In this document: positions 16,082-25,687 of the stretch, piece after piece
Numbering within the stretch: the first letter of the stretch is position 1
How the letters are laid out: every line of letters starts with the position of its first letter
Origin: an uncultured Paracoccus sp.
GTDB lineage: Bacteria; Pseudomonadota; Alphaproteobacteria; Rhodobacterales; Rhodobacteraceae
Direction of reading: 5' to 3'
NCBI GenBank assembly: GCA_934533075.1
Contig: CAKTBJ010000002.1
Span: 1 to 64,000, forward strand
Length of the DNA: 64,000 nucleotides
Notes under the pieces: model-generated
Told to the model about the DNA's origin: nothing
What the model saw: only the letters and a program-made list of their open reading frames with translations
The model's database searches: none
Program-made: the position numbers and the translations under genes

Positions 16082-16990
16082 ATGCTGATCCGACAACTCG
16101 ACGCTGCGGATGCCGCGGCCTTCCGCCAGCTTCGGCTGGAGGGGCTGCGGGACCACCCGGAGGCGTTCGGCGCCAGCCATGACGAGGAAGCCGCGCTGCC
16201 CCTGACGGATTTCGCGGACCGTCTGGCCGCCAATCTGGTTCTGGGCGGCTTCGATGGCGACTTGCAGGGCTGCATCGCGCTGGCGCGGGGGCGTTCGGCC
16301 AAGACCCGCCATATCGCGACGATCTGGGGCGTCTATGTCCGCCCCGCCGCGCGCGGCACCGGCCTTGCCGCGCGGCTGCTGGATGCGGTCATTGCGCGGG
16401 GGCTGGAGGATTGCCGTTCGCTGCGCCTGTCGGTCTCGGCCACCAACCAGCCCGCCCGCCGGCTTTACCAAAGGGCCGGGTTCACCGACTGGGCGCTGGA
16501 TCGCGAGGCGCTGCTGGTGGATGGCATCTTCCGCGACGAAATCCTGATGCGCCTCGACCGCCCGGCCTGCGCGGCCGAACCCCCGACCGGCAATGCCATC
16601 ACCCCCGAGCTGGCGGTCGCGGACTGGCGCGCATCGCTGCGCTTCTATCGCGACAGTCTGGGCTTTGCCGTGGACTACCAGCGCCCAGAGGAGGGTTTCG
16701 CCATGCTCAGCCTCGGCGAGGCGCGGCTGATGATCGACCAGCTTGGGCTGGGCCGGGATTTCGATACGCCGGACTCGCACCCCTTCGGGCGCGGGGTGAA
16801 CTTGCAGATCGAGGTGGCGGAGGTGGCCGCGCTGGCCGACAGGCTGCGGGCGCATGGCATCCCGCTTTTCCTGCCGATGGAAGACAGGTGGTATCGCAAG
16901 GGCGACCGGCAGACCGGCAACCGGCAATTCATCGTCGCCGACCCGGACGGCTATCTGCTGCGCTTCTTTGAGGACCTGGGCGAGCGGTAA
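16082..16990 (+). CDS. GNAT acetyltransferase fused to a VOC (bleomycin-resistance-like) domain
   Basis: A 302-residue two-domain protein. Residues 1-160 are a GNAT domain with VRPAARGTGLAARLLDAVIA (acetyl-CoA loop) and LSVSATNQPARRLYQRAGFT. Residues about 175-302 are a glyoxalase/bleomycin-resistance fold: TPELAVADWRASLRFYRDSL, ARLMIDQLGLGRDF and the closing FIVADPDGYLLRFFEDLGER. The second half resembles drug-binding proteins of the BlmA/Ble type, and the first resembles the acetylating partner. A detoxification role against a small molecule is plausible but unproven. ATG 16082 follows AAGGGGGG. A GTG 6 bases upstream is possible. Confidence 0.88.
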   Translation: MLIRQLDAADAAAFRQLRLEGLRDHPEAFGASHDEEAALPLTDFADRLAANLVLGGFDGDLQGCIALARGRSAKTRHIATIWGVYVRPAARGTGLAARLLDAVIARGLEDCRSLRLSVSATNQPARRLYQRAGFTDWALDREALLVDGIFRDEILMRLDRPACAAEPPTGNAITPELAVADWRASLRFYRDSLGFAVDYQRPEEGFAMLSLGEARLMIDQLGLGRDFDTPDSHPFGRGVNLQIEVAEVAALADRLRAHGIPLFLPMEDRWYRKGDRQTGNRQFIVADPDGYLLRFFEDLGER

Positions 16991-17013
16991 AAGGCCCCGG
17001 ATACCGGGGCCTT
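16991..17013. terminator. Bidirectional terminator between the GNAT-VOC gene and metK
   Basis: A perfect 10-bp inverted repeat (AAGGCCCCGG, ATA loop, CCGGGGCCTT) lies between convergent genes, 1 bp after the plus-strand stop and 6 bp before the metK stop. Confidence 0.75.
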
Positions 17014-17018
17014 CCGCG

Positions 17019-18197
17019 TCAGACCTCGCGCTTCAGCGCCTCGACCAGGTTCAGCGCCTCCCACGAGAAGCCGCCATCGGCCGCCGGGGCGCGGCCGAAA
17101 TGGCCGTAGGCGGCGGTGCGGCGATAGATCGGGCGGCACAGGTTCAACTGGTCGCGGATGCCGCCGGGTGTCAGGTCCATCGCCCGCGGGATCGCGGCCT
17201 CGATCGCCGCCTCCGGCACCTTGCCCGTGCCATAGGTGTCGACATAGATCGACAGCGGTTCGGCCACGCCGATGGCATAGGACAGCTGGATCAGGCAGCG
17301 ATCCGCCAGCCCGGCCGCCACCACGTTCTTGGCCAGATAGCGCGCCGCATAGGCGGCCGAGCGGTCCACCTTGGTCGGGTCCTTGCCCGAGAACGCCCCG
17401 CCGCCATGCGGTGCCGCCCCGCCATAGGTGTCCACGATGATCTTCCTGCCCGTCAGGCCCGCATCGCCGTCCGGCCCGCCGATGACGAATTTTCCGGTCG
17501 GGTTGACGTGCCAGACCGTGTTCGGCGTCAGCCAGCCCTCGGGCAGCACCTCGCGCACGTAAGGCTCGACGATGGCGCGGATGTCGGCGCTGGTCTGGCC
17601 CTCGTCCTTGTGCTGGTGGCTGACCACCAGCTGCGTGACCTCGACCGGCTTGCCGCCGGCATAGCGCACCGAAAGCTGGGCCTTGGCGTCCGGTCCCAGC
17701 GTCGGCTCGACCCCCGAACGCCGCGCCTCGGCCAGCCGGCGCAGGATGGCGTGTGCATACTGGATCGGGGCCGGCATCAGCTCGGGCGTCTCGTCGACGG
17801 CATAGCCGAACATGATGCCCTGGTCGCCGGCGCCGCCGGTGGTCACGCCGCCATCGGCATCGCCCCAGATATGGGCCGATTGCTCGTGCAGGAAATTCAT
17901 CACCCGGCAGGTGTTCCAGTGGAACTTCTCCTGCTCGTAGCCGATGTCGCGGATCACGTCGCGGGCGATCTGCTCGACCCGGTTCATGTGGGTGGTCAGG
18001 TCGGCGGGGTTGTCGAGGCCGATCTCGCCCCCGATCACCACCATGCCGGAGGTGGCGAAGACCTCGGCCGCGACGCGGGCCTGCGGCGAGGCCGCGATCA
18101 GGTCGTCGAGGATCGCGTCCGAAATCTGGTCGCACAGCTTGTCGGGATGGCCCTCGGAAACCGATTCCGAAGTGAAAACATATGATTCGCGCGTCAT
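17019..18197 (-). CDS. metK: S-adenosylmethionine synthetase (methionine adenosyltransferase)
   Basis: Makes SAM from methionine and ATP. The 392-residue length is usual for the family. Signature segments are [20 protein letters not shown] at the N-terminus, [16 protein letters not shown] in the middle and [20 protein letters not shown], the phosphate-binding loop, near residue 265. It starts after a leader that matches the SAM/SAH riboswitch, in which the ribosome binding site GGAG forms part of the pseudoknot. Expression should fall when SAM or SAH is abundant. It lies downstream of lnt on the same strand. Confidence 0.97.
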   Translation of the reverse strand: MTRESYVFTSESVSEGHPDKLCDQISDAILDDLIAASPQARVAAEVFATSGMVVIGGEIGLDNPADLTTHMNRVEQIARDVIRDIGYEQEKFHWNTCRVMNFLHEQSAHIWGDADGGVTTGGAGDQGIMFGYAVDETPELMPAPIQYAHAILRRLAEARRSGVEPTLGPDAKAQLSVRYAGGKPVEVTQLVVSHQHKDEGQTSADIRAIVEPYVREVLPEGWLTPNTVWHVNPTGKFVIGGPDGDAGLTGRKIIVDTYGGAAPHGGGAFSGKDPTKVDRSAAYAARYLAKNVVAAGLADRCLIQLSYAIGVAEPLSIYVDTYGTGKVPEAAIEAAIPRAMDLTPGGIRDQLNLCRPIYRRTAAYGHFGRAPAADGGFSWEALNLVEALKREV

Positions 18198-18202
18198 GGG
18201 AT

Positions 18203-18250
18203 GGTTGCTCCGTTGCCTGACACCGCCACGCCAGGAAGCCGTTGTGACGG
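18203..18250 (-). promoter_or_regulatory. SAM/SAH riboswitch in the metK leader
   Basis: The minus strand reads GTCACAACGGCTTCCTGGCG, continues as TGGC, and after a short linker AACGGAGCAACC, ending 5 bases before the metK ATG. This matches the SAM/SAH class known from Rhodobacterales metK leaders. P1 can form between GTCAC and GTGGC (one G-U pair), and CTTCC can pair with GGAG of the ribosome binding site as the pseudoknot. Ligand binding would hide the site and block translation. Confidence 0.88.
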
Positions 18251-18316
18251 TCGGGGGCCGGTCTATGCGGCTGCGCCCGCAGGGTCAATGCGTGGCGTGA
18301 CGTAATTCGGAGAAAT

Positions 18317-19819
18317 CTACCTGAAGTTGTATCGACCGCGTATCGCGGCCAGCGCCAGCAGCAGCCAGGCCAGCACCACCAGCGGCGCATCGCCCCTGCG
18401 CATCCACGGGGTCGGGGGCAGGGCGCCCGGCAGCCGCGCGTCGATGCGGCCCTGCGCGCCGAGGCCCAGTTCTGCCATCACCTGCCCGCGCGCGTCGATC
18501 AGCGCCGAAACCCCGGTATTGGCCACCCGCACCAGCGGCAGCCCGGATTCGATCGCCCGCAGCCGGGCCTGTTCCAGATGCTGGTAAGGCCCTGAAAAAA
18601 CACCGAACCATGCGTCATTCGTGATTTGCAGCAGCCAGTCGGGGCGGGCGGGGACCTCGCGCAGGTGGCCGGGGAAGATCGCCTCATAGCAGATCAGCGG
18701 CTGGAAGGCCGGCAGGCCCGGCAGGCCCAGCACCGCCATGCCGGGGCCGGCGCTGTAGCCGCTGCCGGCCTGCGCGGCAAAGGCGGTGATGCCGATGCGG
18801 GCAAGCTGGTCGCCCAGCGGAATATACTCGCCGAACGGTGCCAGATGCGCCTTGTCATAGGCCGCCTCCAGCCGCCCATCGGGGGAAATGGCGACCAGGG
18901 CGTTGAAAAAGCGCATGCCCTCGGCGCGCTGGATGCCGGTGACGACGCGCGCGCCCTGCGCCGCCGCGCTGATCCGCGCCAGCTCCTGCGGTTCCCATTC
19001 CAGGACGAAATTCACCGCCGTTTCCGGCCAGATCACCAGATCGGGGCGGCCGAACCGGCCCTCGCCACCCGAAAGGCTCAGCAGGCGGTAATAGAATTCG
19101 CCGGCCCATGCCGGGTCCCATTTCAGCGCCTGATCGGCATCGGGCTGGACGAGGCGGATGACGGTTTCCCGCGCCGCCGGAAGGGGCTGGCGCAGCCGCC
19201 CCTCGCCCCAGCCGGCCAGCGTCAGGCCGATTGCGGCGGCCAGCGCGGTGCCGCGTTTCGGCGCATGGGCGGCCAGCGCGACGAGGGCCAGCGTGATCGC
19301 GGACAGCCCGAGGCTGCCGATCACGCTGGCGGTCTGGGCAATGGGGGTATCGGTCCAGATCTGGCCAAGCCGTGCCCACGGAAAGCCGGTAAAGATCCAG
19401 CCCCGCAGCCAGTCCGACAGGAACAGCGCCGCCGCGAGTCCGGCCAGGCGCGGGGCGCGGGCCGGCCCGGTCAGGCGCGCGGCGACGGCGGTGGGAATGG
19501 CCCAGAAGGCCGCGCCGCCCGCCGCCATCAGGATCAGCGCGAAAGGCGCCATCCAGCCGTGGCGGGCGATGTCGACCAGGAACGGCTCGACGATCCAGCT
19601 CAACCCGAAGGCGAAATAACCGAAGCCCGCCGCGAAGGCCGCCCGCCCCGGACGGGCGGCGCCGGCGATGCGGTGCAGTGCCAGCGCCAGCGCCGGCAGC
19701 GCCGCGAACCACCAGCCCAGCGGTGCGAGGCCGGTGGCGGCCAGAACGCCCAGCCCCAGCAGCGCGGGATCGAACCACGCGGCGAGGCGGCGCAGGGCGG
19801 GGGACCTTTGCCTGCGCAT
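18317..19819 (-). CDS. lnt: Apolipoprotein N-acyltransferase
   Basis: Adds the N-acyl chain to the modified Cys of lipoproteins in the inner membrane. The 500-residue protein has about six membrane segments in the first 210 residues and a periplasmic nitrilase domain. The catalytic triad is visible: Glu266 in IWPETAVNF, Lys323 in YDKAHLAPFGEYIP and Cys377 in LICYEAIFPG, plus a C-terminal membrane helix before GRYNFR. Length and triad agree with the E. coli enzyme. It lies between a DEAD-box helicase gene and metK on the same strand. Confidence 0.96.
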   Translation of the reverse strand: MRRQRSPALRRLAAWFDPALLGLGVLAATGLAPLGWWFAALPALALALHRIAGAARPGRAAFAAGFGYFAFGLSWIVEPFLVDIARHGWMAPFALILMAAGGAAFWAIPTAVAARLTGPARAPRLAGLAAALFLSDWLRGWIFTGFPWARLGQIWTDTPIAQTASVIGSLGLSAITLALVALAAHAPKRGTALAAAIGLTLAGWGEGRLRQPLPAARETVIRLVQPDADQALKWDPAWAGEFYYRLLSLSGGEGRFGRPDLVIWPETAVNFVLEWEPQELARISAAAQGARVVTGIQRAEGMRFFNALVAISPDGRLEAAYDKAHLAPFGEYIPLGDQLARIGITAFAAQAGSGYSAGPGMAVLGLPGLPAFQPLICYEAIFPGHLREVPARPDWLLQITNDAWFGVFSGPYQHLEQARLRAIESGLPLVRVANTGVSALIDARGQVMAELGLGAQGRIDARLPGALPPTPWMRRGDAPLVVLAWLLLALAAIRGRYNFR

Positions 19820-19832
19820 CGGGACCGGGGCC

Positions 19833-21920
19833 TCAGCCCTCTTGCGTGGTCTCGGGCGCCGGCGCCTCCGCCTCGGCGGCGGGCTTGCGGCGGGTCGTGG
19901 TGCGGCGTGGCTTCCTGACCGGGGCCTCGGCCGCCTCCGTTGCCCCGGCCTCGGCGTCGGGTGCATCGGCCTTGCGGCGGATGGTCCGGCGCGCGGGCTT
20001 CTTCGCCTCCGGCTCGGGGGCTTCGGCCGCCTCGGCCGCCTCGGGCGCGGCTTCCGCCGGCTTGGCGGTGCGGCGGCGGGTGGTGCGCGGCTTCGGGGCC
20101 TCGGCCTCCACGGCGGCCTCCGGCGCGGCTTCCGCTTCCGCTGCGGTCTCCGCCTCGGGCTTGGCTTTGGTTGCGCGGCTGCGGCGGCGGGTCGGCTTTG
20201 CGGGAGTCTCGGCCTCGGCCGGGGTCTCCACGGTTTCCGAAATTTCAACCGCTTCCTCGGCCTTCTTCGATTCCGCTTCGGCCTTGGCCGCCTCGGCGGC
20301 TTTCGCCGCGCGTTCCTCGGCCTCGCGGGCCTTGCGCTCGGCCTGGGCCTGTGCGGCGGCGGCAGCGGCGGCGCGCTCCACATCGCCGCGCTCGGTCGCG
20401 GCCAGGGCGTCGAGGAAGCTGCGGGTCAGGAATTCGGGCAGGTGATCGCCCATGCCCCGCACGGCCTCGCCGCGATGGCGGTCGCGCTGGTGATGGTCGT
20501 GACGCTCGCCGCCGCGCTCGCGGTTGTCGCTGCGGCGGCGGTCGTCGCGGCGATCCTCGCGCGGTGCGCGATCCTCACGGGCCTCGCGCACTGCCGGAGC
20601 GGCCTCGCGCGGCACCTCCACCACGTCGGCCTGCGGCGCCGGGCGGGCCTCCGGCATCGGTGCCGGGCGCTCCTCGCGGCCCCGGCTGCGGCCGCCGCGC
20701 ACCCGCGAGCGGCTGCCGCCCCGGCTTTCGCTTTCGCGCGCCGGCCGGGTGCCGCCCTCGGTGGGGACGAAGCCCTCCGGCAGCGGCGCGCGCGGCAGTT
20801 GCGTCTTCACCAGGCTTTCGATGGCGGACAGATATTTCTCGTCGGCGGGCACGGCGATGGAAATGGCCGTGCCCTCGCGCCCGGCGCGGCCGGTGCGGCC
20901 GATGCGGTGGACGTAATCCTCGGCATGGCTGGGCAGGTCGAAGTTGAACACATGGCTGACCGCCGGAATGTCCAGCCCCCGCGCGGCCACGTCCGAGGCC
21001 ACCAGAAAGCGCAGCCGCCCCTCGCGGAAATCGTCCAGGGTGCGGGTGCGGTGGCTCTGGTCCAGGTCGCCGTGGATCGCCGCGGCGTCATAGCCATGCG
21101 CGCGCAGCGATTTCGACACGATGTCCACCTCGGTCTTGCGGTTGGAGAAGATGATCGCGTTCTTCAGCCGCTCGCCCTCGGCGTCGATCAGCGCCCGCAG
21201 CAGCTCGCGCTTCTGCTTGGCGGTCTGGTCCTTGCGGGTGGGGGTCAGCTCGACCAGCCGCTGGGTGATGGTCTCAGAGGTCGTGGCCTGGCGCGCAACC
21301 TCGATCCGTTCGGGGTTGTGCAGGAAAGTGTTTGTAATCCGTTCGATTTCCGGCGCCATCGTGGCGCTGAAGAACAGGGTCTGCCGGGTGAAGGGGGTCA
21401 GCTGGAAGATACGCTCGATATCGGGGATGAAGCCCATGTCCAGCATCCGGTCGGCCTCGTCCACGACCATCACCTGCACGCCGGTCAGCAGCAGCTTGCC
21501 GCGCTCGAAATGGTCCAGCAGCCGGCCGGGCGTGGCGATCAGCACGTCCACGCCGCGGTCGATCAGCTTGTCCTGCTCGGCAAAGGAAACCCCGCCGATC
21601 AGCAGCGCCTTGGTCAGGCGGGTATGCTTGGCGTAGATGTCGAAATTCTCGGCCACCTGCGCGGCCAGCTCGCGGGTCGGGCACAGCACCAGGCTGCGCG
21701 GCATCCGCGCCCGCGCCCGGCCCCGGCCCAGCAGGGTGATCATCGGCAGGGTGAAGCTGGCGGTCTTGCCGGTGCCGGTCTGGGCGATGCCCAGCACGTC
21801 GCGCCCTTCCAGCGCGGGCGGAATCGCGCCGGCCTGAATCGGGGTGGGGGTGGCGTAACCCGCCTCCTGCACTGCTTTCAGCACCTTGGGGTCGAGTTTC
21901 AGGTCGGAAAAAAGGGTCAT
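19833..21920 (-). CDS. DEAD-box RNA helicase with long repetitive acidic/basic tail
   Basis: The 695-residue protein has a complete helicase core of the RhlE type: Q motif TPTPIQAGAIP, Walker A AQTGTGKT (46-53), PTRELA, DEAD (154-157), SAT, and RIGRTGRAGREG near residue 350. From about 390 the tail is low complexity: first Arg/Gly/His-rich, then Ala/Glu-rich, then repeats of the TRRRxxK/KPRRTTTRRK type like histone H1 tails. The core unwinds short RNA duplexes in ribosome assembly or RNA decay. The tail is presumably an RNA-binding or condensing part. ATG 21920 is chosen for the family start MTLFSDL. lnt follows 13 bp downstream. Confidence 0.93.
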   Translation of the reverse strand: MTLFSDLKLDPKVLKAVQEAGYATPTPIQAGAIPPALEGRDVLGIAQTGTGKTASFTLPMITLLGRGRARARMPRSLVLCPTRELAAQVAENFDIYAKHTRLTKALLIGGVSFAEQDKLIDRGVDVLIATPGRLLDHFERGKLLLTGVQVMVVDEADRMLDMGFIPDIERIFQLTPFTRQTLFFSATMAPEIERITNTFLHNPERIEVARQATTSETITQRLVELTPTRKDQTAKQKRELLRALIDAEGERLKNAIIFSNRKTEVDIVSKSLRAHGYDAAAIHGDLDQSHRTRTLDDFREGRLRFLVASDVAARGLDIPAVSHVFNFDLPSHAEDYVHRIGRTGRAGREGTAISIAVPADEKYLSAIESLVKTQLPRAPLPEGFVPTEGGTRPARESESRGGSRSRVRGGRSRGREERPAPMPEARPAPQADVVEVPREAAPAVREAREDRAPREDRRDDRRRSDNRERGGERHDHHQRDRHRGEAVRGMGDHLPEFLTRSFLDALAATERGDVERAAAAAAAQAQAERKAREAEERAAKAAEAAKAEAESKKAEEAVEISETVETPAEAETPAKPTRRRSRATKAKPEAETAAEAEAAPEAAVEAEAPKPRTTRRRTAKPAEAAPEAAEAAEAPEPEAKKPARRTIRRKADAPDAEAGATEAAEAPVRKPRRTTTRRKPAAEAEAPAPETTQEG

Positions 21921-22295
21921 CTGTGGCTTTCGATAGCAGGCGGCCGTCCTGTCCGGCCGCGCGTCCATTGGCCTTGCCGGCCGTCAGTCGGGACGCCTGT
22001 TCGATCCACGCCCCAGCGGAACCCCGCCGGATTGCGGGATGGACGGCAGCTAGCGCAAATCCGCAGCCCGGTCAATGTCACGCGGATTCAGCGGGCACGG
22101 GCGTGGCCCGGCTGCCGCAATCCTGCGGAAAACCGGCAACGGAATACCGGAGACAGGGCCGCCGGATCGACGACCGCGAAGGGCCGGATGCCCGCCCCCC
22201 GCCGGCGCGATTCCCCTGCCGTGCCGCGATCCGGGGGCTTGCGGTCGCCACGGCGAGGCCGCCTTATGGGGCGAAGCAGGGCCGGGAGGACGGAG

Positions 22296-23021
22296 ATGCT
22301 GCTGAAAGGCGGTTACACCAATTACGGCCAGCCCATCGGGATCCTGATGCTGGACACGATCTTTCCGCGCCCGCCCGGCGACATCGGGAATGCGCGCTCC
22401 TTCGACTTCCCGGTGCGCTACAAGATCGTCAGGGGCGCGCATCCGACCCGGATCATGGGCCGCCGCCCCGAGCCGGAACTGATCGCCCCCTTCATCGAGG
22501 CCGCGCGCGAGCTGGCCGCCGAGGGCGTGCGCGCCATCACGACCAGCTGCGGATTCCTCGGGCCGTTCCAGAAGGATATCGCGGCGGCGGTGGGGGTGCC
22601 GGTCTTTACCTCGGCGCTGATGCAGGCGCCGCTGATCGCGGCGATGCTGCCGCCGGGCAAGGTCATCGGCGTGTTCACCGAGCGCGCCGGCAACATGAAC
22701 GAGGACCATTTCCGCGGCGTCGGCTGGTCCTCCGAACAGGTGCCGGTGCAGGTGCAGGGCATGAAGCCCGGCGCGGAGTTTCCCGCCACCTATATCGACG
22801 GCCGCGACTGGCTGGATACCGAGGTGCTGAAGGCCGAGATGCTGGAGATGACCCGCGATTTCATGGCCTCCTGCCCCGATCCCGGCGCGATCCTGTTCGA
22901 ATGCACGAACATGTGCCCGTTCTCGTCCTTCGTGGCCGAGGAATCGGGGCTGCCGGTCTTCGACGTGGTGACGCTGACCAATTACGTGGCCGCCGCCATC
23001 GCCCCGCGCAAATACCTGTAG
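22296..23021 (+). CDS. Aspartate/glutamate racemase family protein
   Basis: A 241-residue protein of the Asp/Glu/hydantoin racemase superfamily. It carries the two Cys expected for such enzymes: ITTSCGFLGPFQ near residue 90 and FECTNMCPFSS near residue 207. GVFTERAGNMNEDHF corresponds to the domain-swap loop. A racemase or a decarboxylase/isomerase of the same fold cannot be told apart. GGGAGG precedes the start. It is divergent from the DEAD-box helicase and converges on the permease. Confidence 0.82.
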   Translation: MLLKGGYTNYGQPIGILMLDTIFPRPPGDIGNARSFDFPVRYKIVRGAHPTRIMGRRPEPELIAPFIEAARELAAEGVRAITTSCGFLGPFQKDIAAAVGVPVFTSALMQAPLIAAMLPPGKVIGVFTERAGNMNEDHFRGVGWSSEQVPVQVQGMKPGAEFPATYIDGRDWLDTEVLKAEMLEMTRDFMASCPDPGAILFECTNMCPFSSFVAEESGLPVFDVVTLTNYVAAAIAPRKYL

Positions 23022-23053
23022 GGCGCGGCGGGGGCCGCCCCTGCCCCTGAAAG

Positions 23054-23081
23054 ATCCCCGCGCCCGTCCCGGCGCGGGGAT
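23054..23081. terminator. Bidirectional terminator-like hairpin
   Basis: An 11-bp perfect stem (ATCCCCGCGCC / GGCGCGGGGAT) with a six-base loop lies between the convergent racemase and permease genes. There is no strong T run. Confidence 0.65.
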
Positions 23082-23085
23082 TGCC

Positions 23086-24483
23086 TTACCGGCCGGTCGC
23101 CGGCCGCGCCTCGCCCGCCGCTTCGCGGGGATGCTCCGGCAGGAACCAGTTCAGGACCACCGCCGCCAGCCCGCCGGTGGCCACGCCCGATTCCAGCACC
23201 GAGGCCACGGCGCGCGGCATGTGGGCGACGAATTGCGGCACCTCCGACACGCCCAGCCCCAGGGCCAGCGACACCGAGATGATCAGCAGCGCCCGCCGGT
23301 CCAGCTCCACATCGGCGATGATGTTGATGCCGGCGGCGGCCACCGCGCCGAACATCACCAGCGCGGCACCGCCCAGAACCGGCTCCGGCACGGCCTGGAT
23401 CAGGCCCGCCACCGCCGGGAACAGGCCCAGCACCACCAGCACGGCCGCGATATACATCCCGACATGGCGGCTTGCGACGCCGGTCAGCTGGATGATGCCG
23501 TTGTTCTGCGCGAAGACCGAGCTGGGGAAGGTGTTGAACACACCCGCCAGCAGCGAGTTGGCGCCGTTGACCAGCACGCCGCCCTTGATGCGCCGCATCC
23601 ACAGCGGCCCCTCGACCGGCTGGTTCGAGAATTTGCTGGTCGCCGTGATGTCTCCGATCGCCTCCAGCGAGGTGACCAGATAGATCACGATCATCGGCAC
23701 GAACAGCGACCAGGAAAACCCGATGCCGAAATGCAGCGGGCGCGGGAGCTGGAACCATTCGGCTTCGCGAAAGCCGGTGAAATCCAGCCGCCCCATCGCC
23801 GCCGCCATCGCATAGCCTGCGACCAGCGCGATGATCAGCGAGGCGCTGCGCAGCCACGGGTTGCCGGCGCGGTTGATGACGATGATGATCGCCACCACCA
23901 CGCCCGACAGGGTCAGGTTCTGGCCATTGGCGAAGCTGCCATCCGCCATCGCGCCATAGCCGCCGCCCATGCTGATCAGCCCGACCTTGATCAGCGTCAG
24001 GCCGATCATCAGCACGACGATGCCCGTCACCAGCGGCGTGATCAGCCGCCGCAGCAGCGGCAGGATGCGCGAGACGCCCATCTCGATGAACGATCCCGCG
24101 ATGACCACGCCGAAGATCGCCGCCATCACCGCCTCGACCGGCGTGCCGCTGGCCACCATCGCCGAGCCGCCGGCGATCAGCGGCCCCACGAAGTTGAAGC
24201 TGGTGCCCTGCACGATCAGCAGCCCGGCCCCGAACGGCCCGAAGCGGCGGCATTGCACATAGGTGGCGATGCCCGAGATCACCAGCGACATGGCCACGAT
24301 CATGTTGGTGTCGCGTGTCGAGACCCCCAGCGCCTTGCAGATCAGCAGCCCCGGCGTGACGATCGGCACGATGATCGCCAGCAGGTGCTGGATCGCGGCC
24401 AGCAGGGCGGCACCGGGGCGGGGCCTGTCCTCCAGCGTATAAAGCAGGTCGAATTCGGTCTGTCGGTCCTGTCGGCTTGCCAT
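23086..24483 (-). CDS. Nucleobase:cation symporter-2 family permease (xanthine/uric acid type)
   Basis: The 465-residue inner-membrane protein has about 12-14 membrane segments, starting DLLYTLEDRPRPGAALLAAI. It has the NCS2 signatures VQGTSFNFVGPLIAGGSAMV in the first half and YLVTSLEAIGDITATSKFSN plus GVFNTFPSSVFAQNNGIIQLT in the second. The LEAIGD and QNNGIIQLTGV forms favour xanthine or uric acid transport over uracil. Substrate is inferred only from these motifs. The 270 bp upstream hold no visible riboswitch. Confidence 0.92.
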   Translation of the reverse strand: MASRQDRQTEFDLLYTLEDRPRPGAALLAAIQHLLAIIVPIVTPGLLICKALGVSTRDTNMIVAMSLVISGIATYVQCRRFGPFGAGLLIVQGTSFNFVGPLIAGGSAMVASGTPVEAVMAAIFGVVIAGSFIEMGVSRILPLLRRLITPLVTGIVVLMIGLTLIKVGLISMGGGYGAMADGSFANGQNLTLSGVVVAIIIVINRAGNPWLRSASLIIALVAGYAMAAAMGRLDFTGFREAEWFQLPRPLHFGIGFSWSLFVPMIVIYLVTSLEAIGDITATSKFSNQPVEGPLWMRRIKGGVLVNGANSLLAGVFNTFPSSVFAQNNGIIQLTGVASRHVGMYIAAVLVVLGLFPAVAGLIQAVPEPVLGGAALVMFGAVAAAGINIIADVELDRRALLIISVSLALGLGVSEVPQFVAHMPRAVASVLESGVATGGLAAVVLNWFLPEHPREAAGEARPATGR

Positions 24484-24757
24484 CTGCCCTTGTCCTGCGC
24501 CCGGCCGGTGATCGGGCCGCCTGCCTTTCGAATCGCATGGTTACGGGCGATTCCCGAAAAGACCGTTAACGCCGCCGGGAAAACCCGGTGCGGTTCAGGC
24601 GAAAGGCAGGTGGCAGGGTGCCGAGGGGCGGCGCGGCCGGGGCACCCATGCGCGGCGCAAGACCGCGCGGGGCGCCGAAAGTCAAGCCCGGACCCCGCGT
24701 CCGGTGGTGCCGCCCGCCCGCGCCGCTATACTGCCCGCACAGCCACGGGAGGGGTTC

Positions 24758-25540
24758 ATGGGCAAGTTCAAGGCCGCCGTCTTCGACTGGGCCGGCACGA
24801 TGGTCGATTTCGGCTCCTTCGCGCCGATGGGCGCCTTCGTCGAGGTGTTTCGCCGCTTCGGCGTCACGGCCGGCATCGCGGATGCGCGCAAGCCGATGGG
24901 CATGCCCAAGCGCGACCATATCCGCGCCATGCTGGCCGAGCCGCATCTGGCCGCGCAATGGCGGGCGGTGCATGGCGGCCTCCCGGACGAGGCCGCCATC
25001 GACAGGGTTTATGCCGCCTTCGTGCCGCTGAACGAGGAGATCGTGGCGGATTACGCCACCCTGGTTCCCGGCGCGCTGGAGACCGTCGCCTTCCTGCGCG
25101 GGCGGGGGATGAAGATCGGCTCGACCACGGGCTATACGCGCTCGATCATGGAGCGGGTGCTGCCGGTGGCGGCGGCGCAGGGCTATGTGCCCGACAACCT
25201 AGTCTGCGCCGACGACCTGCCGGAGGGGCGGCCCGGCCCGCTGGGCATGTATCAATGCTTCATCGACCTGCGGGCCTATCCGCCGCAATCGGTGCTGAAG
25301 ATCGACGACACCGCGCCGGGCATCATGGAAGGCGTGGCTGCGGGCTGCGTCACCGTGGGGCTGGCGCTGTCGGGCAACGAGGCCGGGCTGACGCCCGAGG
25401 CGCTGGCCGCCCTGCCGGAAGCCGGGCGTGCCGCGCTGCGGGCGCGGGCGACGGCGATGCTGAAGGCCGCGGGGGCCGATCATGTCATCGACAGCGTGGC
25501 CGACCTGCCGGCGCTGATCGAACGGCTGGAGGCCGGCTGA
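24758..25540 (+). CDS. phnX: Phosphonoacetaldehyde hydrolase
   Basis: Cleaves phosphonoacetaldehyde to acetaldehyde and phosphate in 2-aminoethylphosphonate degradation. The 260-residue HAD enzyme starts MGKFKAAVFDWAGTMVDFGS, with the nucleophile Asp and its partner in DWAGTMVD. The cap contributes the Schiff-base Lys of MGMPKRDHIRAML. GSTTGYTRSIM and LKIDDTAPGI are motifs II and IV. GGGAGGGG lies upstream. No phnW or transporter is adjacent, which is unusual because phnX often travels with them. It may serve with genes elsewhere. Confidence 0.92.
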   Translation: MGKFKAAVFDWAGTMVDFGSFAPMGAFVEVFRRFGVTAGIADARKPMGMPKRDHIRAMLAEPHLAAQWRAVHGGLPDEAAIDRVYAAFVPLNEEIVADYATLVPGALETVAFLRGRGMKIGSTTGYTRSIMERVLPVAAAQGYVPDNLVCADDLPEGRPGPLGMYQCFIDLRAYPPQSVLKIDDTAPGIMEGVAAGCVTVGLALSGNEAGLTPEALAALPEAGRAALRARATAMLKAAGADHVIDSVADLPALIERLEAG

Positions 25541-25687
25541 ACCGCATCGCCCCGCCGCCTTCCCCGCCTTCCTCACCTCCGGTCACGCCCGCGTGATCGC
25601 GGCCGGTTTCGTTTGACCGCAGGGACCTGCCTTTGCAACCTGCACCGACGAGTAATCACGACTCGCTCGCTGTAGATAGGTAACAGA

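Noticed and set aside
19668..22295. The long frame upstream of the racemase, making a 1117-codon reading frame
   Set aside because: The part before 22296 is antisense to the DEAD-box helicase tail; the racemase's own start has a ribosome binding site.
24484..24757. Possible purine riboswitch ahead of the permease
   Set aside because: No conserved purine-riboswitch core was found; only a small CCGGG-AAAA-CCCGG hairpin at 24575-24588.
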